A stretch of DNA of 64,000 nucleotides from Actinomyces ruminis (GTDB taxonomy: Bacteria > Actinomycetota > Actinomycetes > Actinomycetales > Actinomycetaceae). The translations under genes were made by a program, and so were the position numbers. Under the pieces are notes generated by a model. It did not search any database, was not told the DNA's origin, and saw only the letters and a list, made by a program, of their open reading frames with translations. Numbering within the stretch: the stretch's first letter is position 1; the number at the start of each line of letters is the position of its first letter. This document shows, piece by piece, positions 49,596-60,992 of this stretch. Location: the NCBI RefSeq assembly GCF_002154335.2, contig NZ_MTPX02000059.1, forward strand, positions 1 through 64,000. Direction: 5' to 3'.

Positions 49596-49849
49596 TGCTC
49601 ACCGCGCAAGTCGTCCAATACATCTTTTGAGCTGAGGCCTCGCGCGCGTTTGAGGGCGTTGAAGTCTGTGGGGACTGCGGGGCGCGTGGCCCCTTGCCGC
49701 CGCAGTAGCGCCAGGCGGTCCTGGGTGATAGGCACAAGCTCGGCTACGGGACGTCCGTTGTTGGTGATCTCGAAACTCTCGCCTGCTTCTACTCGGCGGA
49801 GGATAGCGGCGCTGTCGTTACGGAGCTCGCGGTGCGGAATCGTAGTCAT
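49592..49849 (-). CDS. Phd/YefM-type antitoxin paired with the PIN toxin
   Basis: An 85-residue protein beginning MTTIPHRELRNDSAAILRRV, with EAGESFEITNNGRPVAELVPI, a Phd/YefM DNA-binding fold. The tail (LSSKDVLDDLRGEQ) would wrap the toxin. ATG 49849 lies 8 nt from GGAG; ATG 49855 and GTG 49858 lie too close to it. It should repress its own promoter with the toxin. Confidence 0.88.
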   Translation of the reverse strand: MTTIPHRELRNDSAAILRRVEAGESFEITNNGRPVAELVPITQDRLALLRRQGATRPAVPTDFNALKRARGLSSKDVLDDLRGEQ

Positions 49850-49943
49850 AGTCATCACTCCGTAGCAAGCGTAGCATGTATCGCGTGCTCGAGTATCCGA
49901 TGCGGGATGTGGTCCCCGGCGGCGATCAAATCCCGTGACTGTG

Positions 49944-50399
49944 CTACGGATTCCGGTCTTGGCATGTGTCGAGCTCCGTCAACAGTGTGCTCAAGGCGGC
50001 CCGGCCTGCGGGGGAGAGAACGCTGCGGACATCGGCGTCCAGCGCTTCGGCCGCCGCAACGGCGCTTGCGAGCAGCCGCCGCCCCTCGGGGGTGATTTCG
50101 ATCTTGTGAGCCCTGCGATCGCTGCGACTGCGGGTCTTGCTTACGGCCCCGAGGTCCACGAGTTGGTCCACTAGCGTGACCACCAGGCTCGGTGCCACGT
50201 GCAGCCGGGTCGCGATGTCGCGCTGTGAGGATGCCAGCCCGGCTTCAACGACGGCCAGCAGGCCTACCTGCTTGGGAGTCAGTCCGGTCGGCGCGATCTG
50301 CTCGGCGAAGCTCTTGGTGATCTGTGCGCCGACCATGCCCAACTGGAAACAGGCGGCGGACAGGATCGCCTCGCCGCCTCGATCCTCTTTTGGCTCCAC
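49944..50399 (-). CDS. MarR family transcriptional regulator
   Basis: A 151-residue winged-helix regulator. ITKSFAEQIAPTGLTPKQVGLLAVV, SSQRDIATRLHVAPSLVVTLVDQLVDLGAV and RSDRRAHKIEITPEGRRLL are the MarR helices and wing. It starts at GTG, with no clear ribosome-binding site. It is divergent from a small membrane protein gene, with a perfect palindrome between them. Confidence 0.88.
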   Translation of the reverse strand: MEPKEDRGGEAILSAACFQLGMVGAQITKSFAEQIAPTGLTPKQVGLLAVVEAGLASSQRDIATRLHVAPSLVVTLVDQLVDLGAVSKTRSRSDRRAHKIEITPEGRRLLASAVAAAEALDADVRSVLSPAGRAALSTLLTELDTCQDRNP

Positions 50400-50420
50400 A
50401 AAGAAGATGATACTGTACTG

Positions 50421-50442
50421 AATCGTTCACTACTGAACGATT
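50421..50442. promoter_or_regulatory. MarR operator: perfect 9-bp inverted repeat
   Basis: AATCGTTCA and TGAACGATT are exact complements separated by CTAC. The site lies 21 nt upstream of the MarR start and 16 nt upstream of the divergent membrane gene start, so one dimer could control both promoters. Confidence 0.75.
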
Positions 50443-50458
50443 TAGGTGGGTGGTTTGT

Positions 50459-50809
50459 ATGCCGTGGTGGTTGGCGCTTCTGAACTCCGTCATGGGAGCC
50501 GTATCGGTGATTGTTGCTGTCGCGGCGTTGCTCCGCCCGGGGCTACTGGTTCCGGGCAGCACAGGCACCGATGTTGATCGCTTCTATCCGGCGATGTATG
50601 CGGCCAGGGCGGTTCCGCTCGGTGTCGTGGTTGCGGTGATCGTCTGGCTGACGCCCGTGTATCCGCTGACTCAACTCGTCTTGGCCGTTGCCGCACTCGC
50701 TCAACTCGGTGACGTAGTGAATGGCCTAGCGTGTAGGCAGCCCGGCATGGCAGGCGGTGCCGTTGTCGCGGCCGCATGCCACCTAGCCGGAATTGCTGCG
50801 CTTCAGTAA
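50459..50809 (+). CDS. Small integral membrane protein (DUF4267-like)
   Basis: A 116-residue protein with four hydrophobic helices: LNSVMGAVSVIVAVAALL, AVPLGVVVAVIVWL, LTQLVLAVAALAQLGDVVNG and GAVVAAACHLAGIAAL. FYPAMYAARAVPLG is the conserved loop. ATG 50459 is preferred because AGGTGGG lies 8 nt upstream. The function is unknown; it is the probable target of the divergent MarR protein. Confidence 0.7.
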   Translation: MPWWLALLNSVMGAVSVIVAVAALLRPGLLVPGSTGTDVDRFYPAMYAARAVPLGVVVAVIVWLTPVYPLTQLVLAVAALAQLGDVVNGLACRQPGMAGGAVVAAACHLAGIAALQ

Positions 50810-50897
50810 GCAGTGCCGGAGTGGCGGAGCCGATCGGATGCCATGCGCCGGGTGCGTATCGGTCAAGACGCAGGCGATCTACCGGTCAAGACGCCGA

Positions 50898-52507
50898 TCA
50901 GATACCTGGCAGGTCGCGACGCTGGTAGGCGGCCAGGCCGACGGCGCTGCCGACCACGCCGATGACCGCCTGCACCGCCAGTGGCACCCAGTCGGGATCG
51001 CCGACGGCGTCGAGGTGGTGCCCCAGCACGCTCAAGTCGCGTGCCCACTGCGGCAGCTCTAACAGCCCGCCGAAGAAGCGTGTGAACACGCTCCAGGCGA
51101 TTACCGCCCATACGATCCCGAAGCGTCGTGGCGCCACGCCGGCCACGGCCAGGGCGATGCCGATCGTCGCCAGCAGGCCCGGCAGCTGGCTGACGGTGAA
51201 CACGAAGGCCCGCTCCACCGCGTGGTCCTCGGTGAGTTGTGAAGCCGTCGCAGCGGCTAGCACGCCGCCTGAGAGCACCAGCAGCCCGGTCGCCTCCACT
51301 AGCGCCATGCCGCCCTGAGTCATGAGCAATCGGGTGCGGGAAATCCCGATGGCGGTCTTGAGCTCAATCAGCCCGGCCCGATTCTCCAAGACGAGGGTGT
51401 GCACTCGCTGCGCAGCGGCCACCGCCACAAGCAGAGCGGTAATAATCGTCAGCAGCGACAGATACTGCTCCACCTGACTGCCTTCGGCCATCTTCCTGAC
51501 GTAAGAACCGGTTGCCGACCCCGGTGCCAGCAGTTCCACGATGCCACCGGTCATGGCGCCGAACAAGGCGGATGTCGCCACCACGGTCGCCGCCCAGATG
51601 GCGCCGCCCCGCAAAGCCAGTCGCGCCAGCAGATCGGTGTAACCGTGCACTCGCCAGCGGCGTCTGTTGGTCGACCTATCGGGTAGGTAGCCGTCTGCGT
51701 ACTCTCGCTGGGCGTACAGTGCGCCCGCGACAACCACCAGCATCACGCACAGCGCAGCGCACACCATCAGCGGGACGGCATGGTCATCGGTGTAGGGATG
51801 TACGAGGTCGCGCCACGCCAATGGGCTGAACCACCGCATCCAACCGGCACCTGACTCATCCGCCAGTACCCGCAGGGCGAAGGCTCCGCCCAGGCCGACC
51901 AGGGTGAGTCCGCGTGCGTGGACCGCTTGTCTACACAGCTGACAGATCAGGCTGACAGGGCGATGAAGGCCCAGCCCGCATTCGCCACCGATCCTGCCAG
52001 CGTCCACGCCCCGGGAACCGTAAGCTCCGCGACGAGGTGGGTCAGACCGGTCAGAATCACGCCAACACCGAGCGCGAGCATGGCGATCGCACCCCAGCTC
52101 ACGACAACCGGTGCTACAAAGGGCACCCACCGGCCGATCCCCACCGCGAGCTGCAACTCGACCAGGCCATCGTCCTCATCGGCGCGCATCGCCCTACAGG
52201 TCAAGAGCACTGCCATCAGACTTACGCAGATCAGCAGATAGGTGCCGGTCTCCCACTGCACGAGCTGGCCGATCCGTCCCGGTTTTGGCAGTACGCCGTA
52301 CAACAGGCGGGTGCCGGGCATTTCACGCATCCCGTTCACGAGCAATTCCCGGGTCCGCATGGAGGGGTACACGCGCTCGTAAGCCGGGGGAGTGACGGCA
52401 ACCAGCAACCACAACGGAAAACACCAAGCGAGTACCTGCAACCGCAGACGTCGCCACAGCACACGCGCATAGGTGCCCAAGCCCCGCAGGTCCACCGGCG
52501 CGGTCAC
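50898..52507 (-). CDS. ABC-2 type exporter permease, second copy (one frameshift)
   Basis: About 536 residues after restoring one base near 51950. It starts MTAPVDLRGLGTYARVLWRRL and has two six-helix halves joined by a soluble loop (REYADGYLPDRSTNRRRW). The C-terminus (VPLAVQAVIGVVGSAVGLAAYQRRDL) and central TEDHAVERAFVFTVSQLPGLLATIGIALAVAGVAPRRFG are nearly identical to the permease encoded just upstream. It overlaps the MerR gene by 4 nt. Unlike the first copy it has no ATPase of its own. Confidence 0.82.
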
Positions 52508-53364
52508 AGCACGACTCGCTTTTCGCCCGCAGAGTGGTGGATTGCGGCCGCGAAGTCGGGATCGGCCAACATCAGATCTAGAAGCTCACCGGTGAAAACC
52601 CGGTGGATCCGAAGCGGGTAGCTGACGGTCGACAACACCCCGACTAGGTTCCACACGGCTCGTCCGAGGGCACCGTCCGGCAGGTCGTTCAGCACCGTCA
52701 GGGTGCTCTCCTTGTGCCGCAGCGCCAGTGCCCAGGTCTCCTGCGCCAACTCGACCGCGCCCCCCTGATCGGTTTGATCGAGGTGGGCGAACGCACATAC
52801 CTGCTGTGCGCATGCGTCGCGCTCCGTGGCGTCGAGTTCTTCAACGAAGCGGCCTGCGCTGGCCGGAATCATCCCGCGCGAGGCGAGCGCCATCATGAGC
52901 CGTCGCTCGCGGGCCAACACTTCCAGCGCGCCGCCCCAGGCAGAGGGTTCCATGTCATGCAACCGGACGGCCACCTCGTCATAGAACCGGGCGAGCACGG
53001 TGGGCAGTGGTGACAGGACACCGCCGTCGGCCACCTGAGCAATGAGCTCGTCGATGCGATCTGCCTGCACGCGCAGTACCTGTTGCCGCTCCTCGATGTT
53101 CCGGCGAGCCGACTGCAAGTCACACAGTATCGACTCGCGGTCGGTTCCTTGCTCGTCGGCGTCGAGCATCTGGGCCACTTCCATCAGAGACAGACCGCTG
53201 TCAGCGAGCCAGCGGATCCGCAGAAGGCGGGCCAGGTGCTCGACGCCGTAGTCGCGCCTGCCTCGGCCCGCCGTCGGTGGTACCGGCAGCAGGCCGAGGC
53301 GGTGATAGTGGCGCACCGCACGCGTGGTCGTGCCGGCGAGGTCAGCCATCTCCTTGACGCGCAT
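52504..53364 (-). CDS. MerR family regulator, second copy
   Basis: A 286-residue protein. The MerR DNA-binding domain reads MRVKEMADLAGTTTRAVRHY with HRLGLLPVPPT. A helical dimerisation region and a long C-terminal effector domain of unknown ligand follow. It is clearly paralogous to the MerR protein at 56 kb. ATG 53364 is chosen over GTG 53370 because it matches the paralogue and lies 6 nt from the -10, so the message is probably leaderless. Confidence 0.88.
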   Translation of the reverse strand: MRVKEMADLAGTTTRAVRHYHRLGLLPVPPTAGRGRRDYGVEHLARLLRIRWLADSGLSLMEVAQMLDADEQGTDRESILCDLQSARRNIEERQQVLRVQADRIDELIAQVADGGVLSPLPTVLARFYDEVAVRLHDMEPSAWGGALEVLARERRLMMALASRGMIPASAGRFVEELDATERDACAQQVCAFAHLDQTDQGGAVELAQETWALALRHKESTLTVLNDLPDGALGRAVWNLVGVLSTVSYPLRIHRVFTGELLDLMLADPDFAAAIHHSAGEKRVVL

Positions 53365-53370
53365 GCCCAC

Positions 53371-53401
53371 ATCCCAACAAGCGACCCTGCGTCGCTGTCA
53401 A
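53371..53401 (-). promoter_or_regulatory. MerR-type promoter with 19-bp spacer, second copy
   Basis: On the minus strand TTGACA (53396-53401) and TGGGAT (53371-53376) are 19 bp apart. The spacer region carries a dyad, AGCGAC-N5-GTCGCT. MerR regulators act at such over-long spacers. The ATG is 6 nt after the -10. Confidence 0.72.
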
Positions 53402-53444
53402 TCGCGGGGCATTCCCCGCCGAAGGTGGCTGCGTCGGTCCCGGG

Positions 53445-55086
53445 TCAGCCGACTCCACCCAGGTTTCGGCGTCGGTAGGCCACCAGGCCGACCGCGGTGC
53501 CGACCACGCCGATGGCCGCCTGCACCGCCAGCGGCACCCAGTCGGGATCGCCGACGACGTCGAGGTAATGCCCCAGTACGCTCAGGTCCTGGGCCCAGGT
53601 CGCAGGTCCATCATGCCGCCGAGCAGCCGCGCGAAGGCGCTCCAGGCGATTACCGCCCACACGACGCCGAATCGCCGTGGCGCCACGCCGACCACGGCCA
53701 GGGCAATGCCGATGGTCGCCAGCACTCCGGGCAGCTGGCTGACGGTGAACACGAAGGCCCGCTCCACGGCATGATCCTCAGTGGTCTGCGTAGCCGTGAC
53801 GGCGGCGAGCACCGCTCCACAGAGCACTAGCAGAATCGTCCCCACCACCACCGCGGAGACGGCCTGTACCAGGAACAAGCGCCGGCGCGGCACTCCGACG
53901 GCCGCCTCGGCCTCCACCAGCCCGGCGTGCTCATCGGCGGCGAGTCGGCCCGCCTGCTGCACTGCGGCCACCGCGATCAGCAGCACCATCATCACGGTCA
54001 TCAGCGACATGAACTGTTCCATCATGTCGGCACCGGCCTGCACCAGCATGTTCACGTATTCGGCGATGCGGTCGTCCCGCATCATGTCAGGATGCCCTCG
54101 GTCATAGAGCCGAATAGCGCTGAGAAACAGGTAATTGCTGCGACCCATGCCAGTGTTGTGCGTGTCGACAGGCGCGTGAGTAGGTCGGCGTAGCCGTGGA
54201 TCCTCCAGCGGCGCCCACTGGTGGCCCGGTCGGGCAGGTAGCCGTCGGCATACTCCCGGTGGGCGTACAGTGTTCCGGCTATTGCCACTAGTGCCCCGCA
54301 TATTGCGGTGCACACGGCCAGTGGCACGGGGTCGTCGTCGGTGTAGGGGGCGACCAGGTCGCGCCAGCCCAGCGGCGTGAGCCACCGCAGCCAGGTGACC
54401 TCCCATTGGTCGGCCGCCACCCGCAGCATGAAGGCCATCCCAACACATGCCAGTGCCAGCGGGCGGGCACCGGCGGCGCTGCGCGCCAACTGGCAGACCA
54501 CGGCGGCCAACCCCGAGAATCCCCAGCCGACGACGGCGGTGACCCCGGCCAGTGCCCATCCGCCCGCTTGGCCAAGCCCCTCGATCTCCTGAGCCTCGGC
54601 CGCCAGAGTACCGCCCGCCAGGATGGCCAGGACGCCGATCGCCGCCCAGATCACCAGCACCGGGGCGAGGAAGGGCACCCACCTCCCGGTGCCAGTGTCC
54701 CGCAGCAGCTCGGTCAGGCCCTCGTCCTCATCCGCGCGCAACAGGCGGCAGGTCAGCAGCACCGCCATAAGCGCGGTGCACACCAGCAGGTAGGTGCCGC
54801 CCTCCCATTGCACCAGTTGGCCGATGGTGCCCGGGTCGGGAAGCTCGCCGTACAGCAGGCGCGTGCCCGGGGAGGCCCGTAGCGCCTCGACCACCGCATT
54901 GCCACTCGCACCACCGGCGTCCCCGGCGCCGCCGGATTCGGAGAAGTAGGCGTCCTGATAGGCCGGTGCGAAGGATGCCATGCCCAGCCACAGGGGCAGG
55001 ATCCAGGCGAGCGCCTGCACACGCAGCCTACGAGCGGTCAGCCGCAGCGCGCGACCCAAGCCGCGCAGGTCGTCGTGGGCGCTCAT
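53445..55086 (-). CDS. ABC-2 type exporter permease, first copy (two frameshifts)
   Basis: About 547 residues when bases near 54085 and 53600 are restored. It starts MSAHDDLRGLGRALRLTARRL and has about 12 helices. CRLLRADEDEGLTELLRDTGTGRWVPF and GWRDLVAPYTDDDPVPLAV are shared almost word for word with the second copy. It overlaps its ATPase gene by 4 nt. This type usually exports antibiotics or peptides with a separate ATPase; the cargo is unknown. Confidence 0.83.
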
Positions 55087-56041
55087 CCGCGCACCTCCTC
55101 GTAGTGACGCAGGAACAGATCCTCCAGGCTCGCGGGTCGCAGATCACGTCGGTGGCTCCCTGCGCGGCGACCGCCGCCAGCACCTGGGGGACCCGGGCGG
55201 AACCCACCTGCACGCTCAGACGGCCGTCCTCCACAGACAGATCGTCTTCCAGCTGCGGCAGCGACGCGGCTATGCCGCGCAGCAGATCCGCGTCGCCGCC
55301 GACCTCGATCTGGGTACGGGCCAGCTGCTGCAGCCGGGTCAAGTCGCCCTGCTCCACCACCCGCCCGTCCTTGATGATCGTCACGGCGCTGCACAGGCGC
55401 TGCACCTCGGCGAAGATGTGGCTGGATAAAAGCACGGTGCGCCCCTGGGCCGCGGCCCGGGTCACCTCATCCATGAAGACCTGCTCCATCAGCGGGTCCA
55501 GGCCACTGGTCGGCTCATCGAGAATCAGCAGGCTGGTCGGCGCGGCCAGGGCCGCCACCAGCGCCACCTTCTGCCGGTTGCCCTTGGAGTAGGTACGCAC
55601 CTTCTTGGTCGGGTCCAGGGCGAAACGCTCGATCAGCTCGTCCTCCCGGGCGCGGTCCCGCCTGCCGCGCAAGCCCGCCAGCGCGTCGAGCGCCTGCCCG
55701 CCGGTCAGATTCGGCCACAGCGCCACATCCCCGGCCACGTATGACACCTCCCGATTGATCCGGGGCGCCTCACGCCGGGGATCGCGCCCCAGCACGCGCA
55801 CCCGGCCGCCGTCAGGGCGGTACAGGCCCAGCAGGGTGCGGATGGTCGTGGACTTGCCCGCCCCATTCGGGCCGAGGAAGCCATGCACCTGTCCGGCGGT
55901 GACCTCCAGGTCGAGTCCGTCCAGGGCGGTGAAGCGCCCGAACCGCTTTACCAGGCCCTCTACGCGGATTGGGACGTCGATACCGGGCGGGTTCGTTGTG
56001 CTCGCTGCGGCCGCGCGGGCATTTCCGTGGCGTGAGGTCAT
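55083..56041 (-). CDS. ABC exporter ATP-binding protein (frameshift near the end)
   Basis: A 319-residue ATPase of the drug/antibiotic exporter type. Walker A is LGPNGAGKSTTIRTLLGL, the signature region is YSKGNRQKVALVAALA, Walker B is LLILDEPTSGLDPLMEQ and the switch His is in LLSSHIFAEV. The C-terminus DPASLEDLFLRHYEEVRG is in another frame, with one base lost near 55135. It lies 70 nt after the first MerR gene and is the only ATPase in the tandem module, so it may serve both permeases. Confidence 0.9.
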
Positions 56042-56111
56042 CAGCGGTGTCCTTTCGTGAGGGTGCGGTTCGGGGAACGGGATCAGGTACGGGACGGGGA
56101 AGGGAATCCGC

Positions 56112-56960
56112 TCACAGCACTGGCTCGTCCCCCGCCAGGCGGCGAATGACGGCGGCGAACTCCGGGTCCGCCAGGACCAGTTCCAGGAAACGGTCGAGGT
56201 ACAGATGCTGTGCTGGACCGGTATAGGTGTCGGTGATCATCTGGGTCAGCCGCCAGGTGGTGCGCCCCGGAGACCCGGTCGGAAAGTCGGAGAACGCGGC
56301 CAGCGCCGTACGGCGGTGTCGAAGGGTGTACTCCCAGGTCTCCTCGGCCAGGTTGAGGGCCGCGGCGCGAGCGGCGTCTCCGTGCAGCTGTTCCAGGCGG
56401 GCGATCTCGGCATAGATGCGTACGCCCGCCTCCCACTCCGCGGCATCCAGCTCCGCCAAGAAGGTGCCGATGCTGTCGGGGACCAGACCCAGTGCGGCCA
56501 GCGCCGTCACCACCTGCCGCTCGGCCCGCAGCCCGCGGAGGTTCAGGCCCGTCTCCTCAAGCCGCGTCTGAACGGCGTCGTAGAAGCGCACCAGCAGCTG
56601 CGGAATCGGCTCCAGCCCCTCCCCGTCCTCCACTCGGGCGATCAGTTCGTCGATGCGCGCCTCCTGCGCCTGCAGCTCGCGGCGACGCGCCACGACGGTC
56701 TCCCGGGTGGCCCGCAGACTGTGCAGCACCGACTCACGGTCGGCTCCGCCCGGATCCTGCGCGAGTACCTCGGCGATCTGTGCCAGGGACAGTCCGCCGT
56801 CGGCCAGCCAGCGGATTCGCATGAGCCGGGCCAAGTGCGCCAGTCCATACTCCCGCCGCCCGCGCACGGTCGGCGGCACCGGCAGCAGTCCCAGGCGGTG
56901 ATAGTGACGCACCGCCCGTGGGGTGGTGCCGGCCAGATCGGCGATTTCCTTCACGCGCAT
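56112..56960 (-). CDS. MerR family regulator, first copy
   Basis: A 282-residue regulator: MRVKEIADLAGTTPRAVRHY, then HRLGLLPVPPT, RGRREYGLAHLARLMRIRWLADGGLSL, a coiled-coil linker and a large helical effector domain. It likely controls the ATPase-permease genes that follow on the same strand. Very similar to the copy at 52.5 kb. Confidence 0.88.
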   Translation of the reverse strand: MRVKEIADLAGTTPRAVRHYHRLGLLPVPPTVRGRREYGLAHLARLMRIRWLADGGLSLAQIAEVLAQDPGGADRESVLHSLRATRETVVARRRELQAQEARIDELIARVEDGEGLEPIPQLLVRFYDAVQTRLEETGLNLRGLRAERQVVTALAALGLVPDSIGTFLAELDAAEWEAGVRIYAEIARLEQLHGDAARAAALNLAEETWEYTLRHRRTALAAFSDFPTGSPGRTTWRLTQMITDTYTGPAQHLYLDRFLELVLADPEFAAVIRRLAGDEPVL

Positions 56961-56966
56961 GCACCC

Positions 56967-56997
56967 ATCCCAACAGGTGACGTAACGTCACCGTCAA
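56967..56997 (-). promoter_or_regulatory. MerR-type promoter with 19-bp spacer, first copy
   Basis: On the minus strand TTGACG (56992-56997) and TGGGAT (56967-56972) are 19 bp apart. The spacer carries the dyad GGTGACGT-N-ACGTCACC (56976-56992). The ATG begins 6 nt after the -10, which predicts a leaderless message. The layout is the same as in the second copy but the dyad differs. Confidence 0.72.
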
Positions 56998-57173
56998 GCA
57001 CCCTGCGCAGGCGCGCCGATGTGAGGGCTCGGTTGGGCTGACCGGACGCCCACCGTCCGACGCCGGCTCTGCTGCACATGCGGTTGCTGCTGAGACGATT
57101 TCGAGCGCTCCCGCGTCGCGGACTAATCTGACCCCGGAGAGAAGACGACTCAACTGGTGGAAGGCAACCGCAT

Positions 57174-58261
<1,088 letters not shown>

Positions 58262-58262
58262 C

Positions 58263-60915
58263 ATGCCTTACGTCCCGATCGAGTGGCTGCGCGAGCACGT
58301 CGAGGTCCCCGCCGGGACTTCCGCCGCCGAATTGGCCGCCGACCTGGTCAGGGTCGGCCTGGAGGAGGAACGCATCGTTCCCCCCGCTGTCACCGGCCCC
58401 CTCGTCGTCGGCCGGGTGCTGACGCGCGAGGCCAAGGAGCAGAAGAACGGCAAGACCATCAACTACTGCCGGGTCGACGTCGGGGCGCACAACGACGCCC
58501 CCGGTACCGGCAAGGAGCCCTCCGAGCTGCCCAGCCGCGGCATCGTGTGCGGTGCCCACAACTTCGAGGTCGGCGACCACGTGGTGGTGTCCCTTCCCGG
58601 CGCGGTCCTGCCGGGTGACTTCACCATCGCCGCCCGCAAGACCTACGGGCACGTCTCCGACGGCATGATCTGCTCCGAGCGCGAGCTCGGCATCGGGAAC
58701 GACCACTCCGGCATCATCGTGCTCGAGCGCTGGCTGGCCGCACATGGCCGCGATGGCGAGGACATCCCCGCTCCGGGCACGGATGCCATCGGCCTGCTCG
58801 GCTTGGGAGAGGATGTCCTGGAGATCAACATCACCCCCGACCGCGGCTACTGCTTCTCGATGCGCGGCGTGCCCGCGAGTATTCCCACGCCACCGGCGCC
58901 CGCTTCACCGACCCGGCCGACGGCGCCAACCCCGACCTGTTCCCGAACGGCATCGCCCCCGCCGGGACGGACGGCTTCCCCGTCCGCTTCGCCGAGGACA
59001 CCGCGCCCATCCACGGGCGCCCCGGCGTCGACCGCTACGTGGCCCGGGTGGTGCGCGGCATCGATCCGGGCGCCAGCTCCCCGAAGTGGATGCAGGACCG
59101 CCTGATCGCCGCCGGGATGCGCCCGATCAGCCTGGCCGTGGACGTGACCAACTACGTGATGCTGGATCTGGGCCAGCCGCTGCACGCCTTCGACCTGAAC
59201 AAGCTGGCCGCCCCCATCGTGGTACGTCGCGCCCGCGCGGGGGAGACCCTCACCTTCCTCGACGAGGTCACCCGCACCCTGGACGGCGAGGATCTACTGA
59301 TCTGCGACTCCCCGGCCGGGGAGGGCTCCCGGCCGCTGGTGCTGGCCGGCGTGTTCGGCGGCGCCGAGACGGAGATCGACGCCGACACCACCGATGTGCT
59401 CATCGAGGCCGCCCACTTCGACGCCGTTTCCATCGCCCGCTCCGCCCGCCGCCACAAGCTGCCTACCGAGTCCTCCAAGCGCAACGAGCGCGGCGTGGAC
59501 ACGGAGCTGGCCCCGGTGGCCGCCCAGCGCGCCGTCGACCTGCTGGTCCGCTACGGCGGCGGCACCGCCGATGACGTCGCCACCGACGTCAACCGCACGG
59601 TCGCCCCCGCCCCGATCGTCATTCGCGCCGACGCCGCGCAGCGCCTGACCGGTGTCGCCTACGGCACCGCTCGCGTCACCGAGCTGCTTCGCGCCATCGG
59701 CTGCACGGTTGCACCGGCGGGTACCGCCGCCGACGGTGGTGAGCTCCTCGCGGTCACCCCGCCCACCTGGCGGCCGGACCTGGTGGGCGCCGCCCACTTC
59801 GCCGAGGAGATCGCCCGCCTGGACGGCTACGACCACATCGCCTCGATAGTGCCGGTGGCCCCCGCGGGCACGGGCCTGACTCTTAGGCAGCGCGCCCGGC
59901 GCGACGTGGTGCGCGCCCTGGCCGACGCCGGTCTGACCCAGGTGCTGTCCTACCCGTTCATCGGCGACGTGCACGACCGGCTCGAGCTGCCCGTCAACGA
60001 TCCGCGTCGCCAGGCGGTGCGCCTGGCCAACCCGCTCGCCGACGACGCCCGCTGCTGCGCACCAGTGTGCTCGACTCCCTGCTGGACGTGGCCCGCCGCA
60101 ACGTCTCCCGTGGGCTGGAGGATGTCGCCGTCTTCGAGGTCGGCTCCGTCACTCATCCCGCTGGGACCGTGCCGGCTCCCATCCCCGGGGTGGACCGTCG
60201 CCCCTCCGACGCCGAGATCGCGGCATTGAACGCCGGCATCCCGAACCAGCCCACGCACGTGGGTATCGTCCTGGCCGGGGACCGGGAGCGCACCGGGGTG
60301 CTCGGCACCGCCCGCCCCTGGGACTGGGCCGACGCCATCCAGTTGGTGCGCACCATCGCCGCCGCCCTCGGCGTGGCCGTGGAGGTGGGCGCCCCGCAGG
60401 CGCCCTACGCCCCCTGGCACCCCGGACGCACCGCCGAGGTGCGCCTGGAGTCGGTGCGCCGGGGCCGCGAACTGGTGCCCGGTGCACTGGTGGCTCACGC
60501 CGGCGAACTGCACCCGCGTGTGGCACGTACCCTCGGGCTTCCGCCGCGCGCCTGCGCCGTCGAGCTCGACCTGGAGCCGCTGCTGACGGCCGCTGCCGAC
60601 GCCGGCGTCCTGCAGGTGCGCCCCGTGTCCACCTTCCCGGCCGCCAAGGAGGACGTCGCGCTCGTCGTCGACGAGTCCGTCACCGCTGCCGCGGTTGAGC
60701 AGGTGGTGCGTGAGGCCGCCGGAGACCTGGCCGATGAGGTGCGCCTGTTCGACGTCTTCCGCGGTCCGCAGCTGGGGGAGGGGCGGAAGTCACTGGCCTT
60801 CTCCCTGCGCCTGCGTGCGGCCGACCGCACGTTGACCGCGGAGGAGACCGCCGCGGTACGCAAGCGCGTGGTCAAGCGTGCCGCCAAGCGCCTGGGCGCC
60901 GAGCTGCGTGCCTGA
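58263..60915 (+). CDS. pheT: Phenylalanyl-tRNA synthetase beta subunit PheT (two frameshifts)
   Basis: Begins MPYVPIEWLREHVEVPAG and carries the EMAP-like tRNA-binding domain (GIVCGAHNFEVGDHVVVSLPG), then DVLEINITPDRGYCFSMRGV. The B3/B4 editing region and B5 follow (DVTNYVMLDLGQPLHAFDLNKL and VTPPTWRPDLVGAAHFAEEIARLDGYD), with the C-terminal anticodon-binding domain (VSTFPAAKEDVALVVDE). Breaks lie near 58870 (GTGCCCGC for GTGGCCCGC, giving GVAREYSHA) and near 60055 (GCCCGCTG for GCCCCGCTG, giving APLLRTSVL). Together with PheS it forms the alpha2-beta2 enzyme. One base separates the genes. Confidence 0.94.
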
Positions 60916-60992
60916 TTGTGGAGGTGGTCACGGATGGCGGTCACTGGGCGGACCGCCTGCCGGAACCATCCCCGCACGGTGATACTGACGCC

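Noticed and set aside
56998-57173. T-box or leader-peptide control of pheST
   Set aside because: No T-box core and no Phe-rich short ORF seen.
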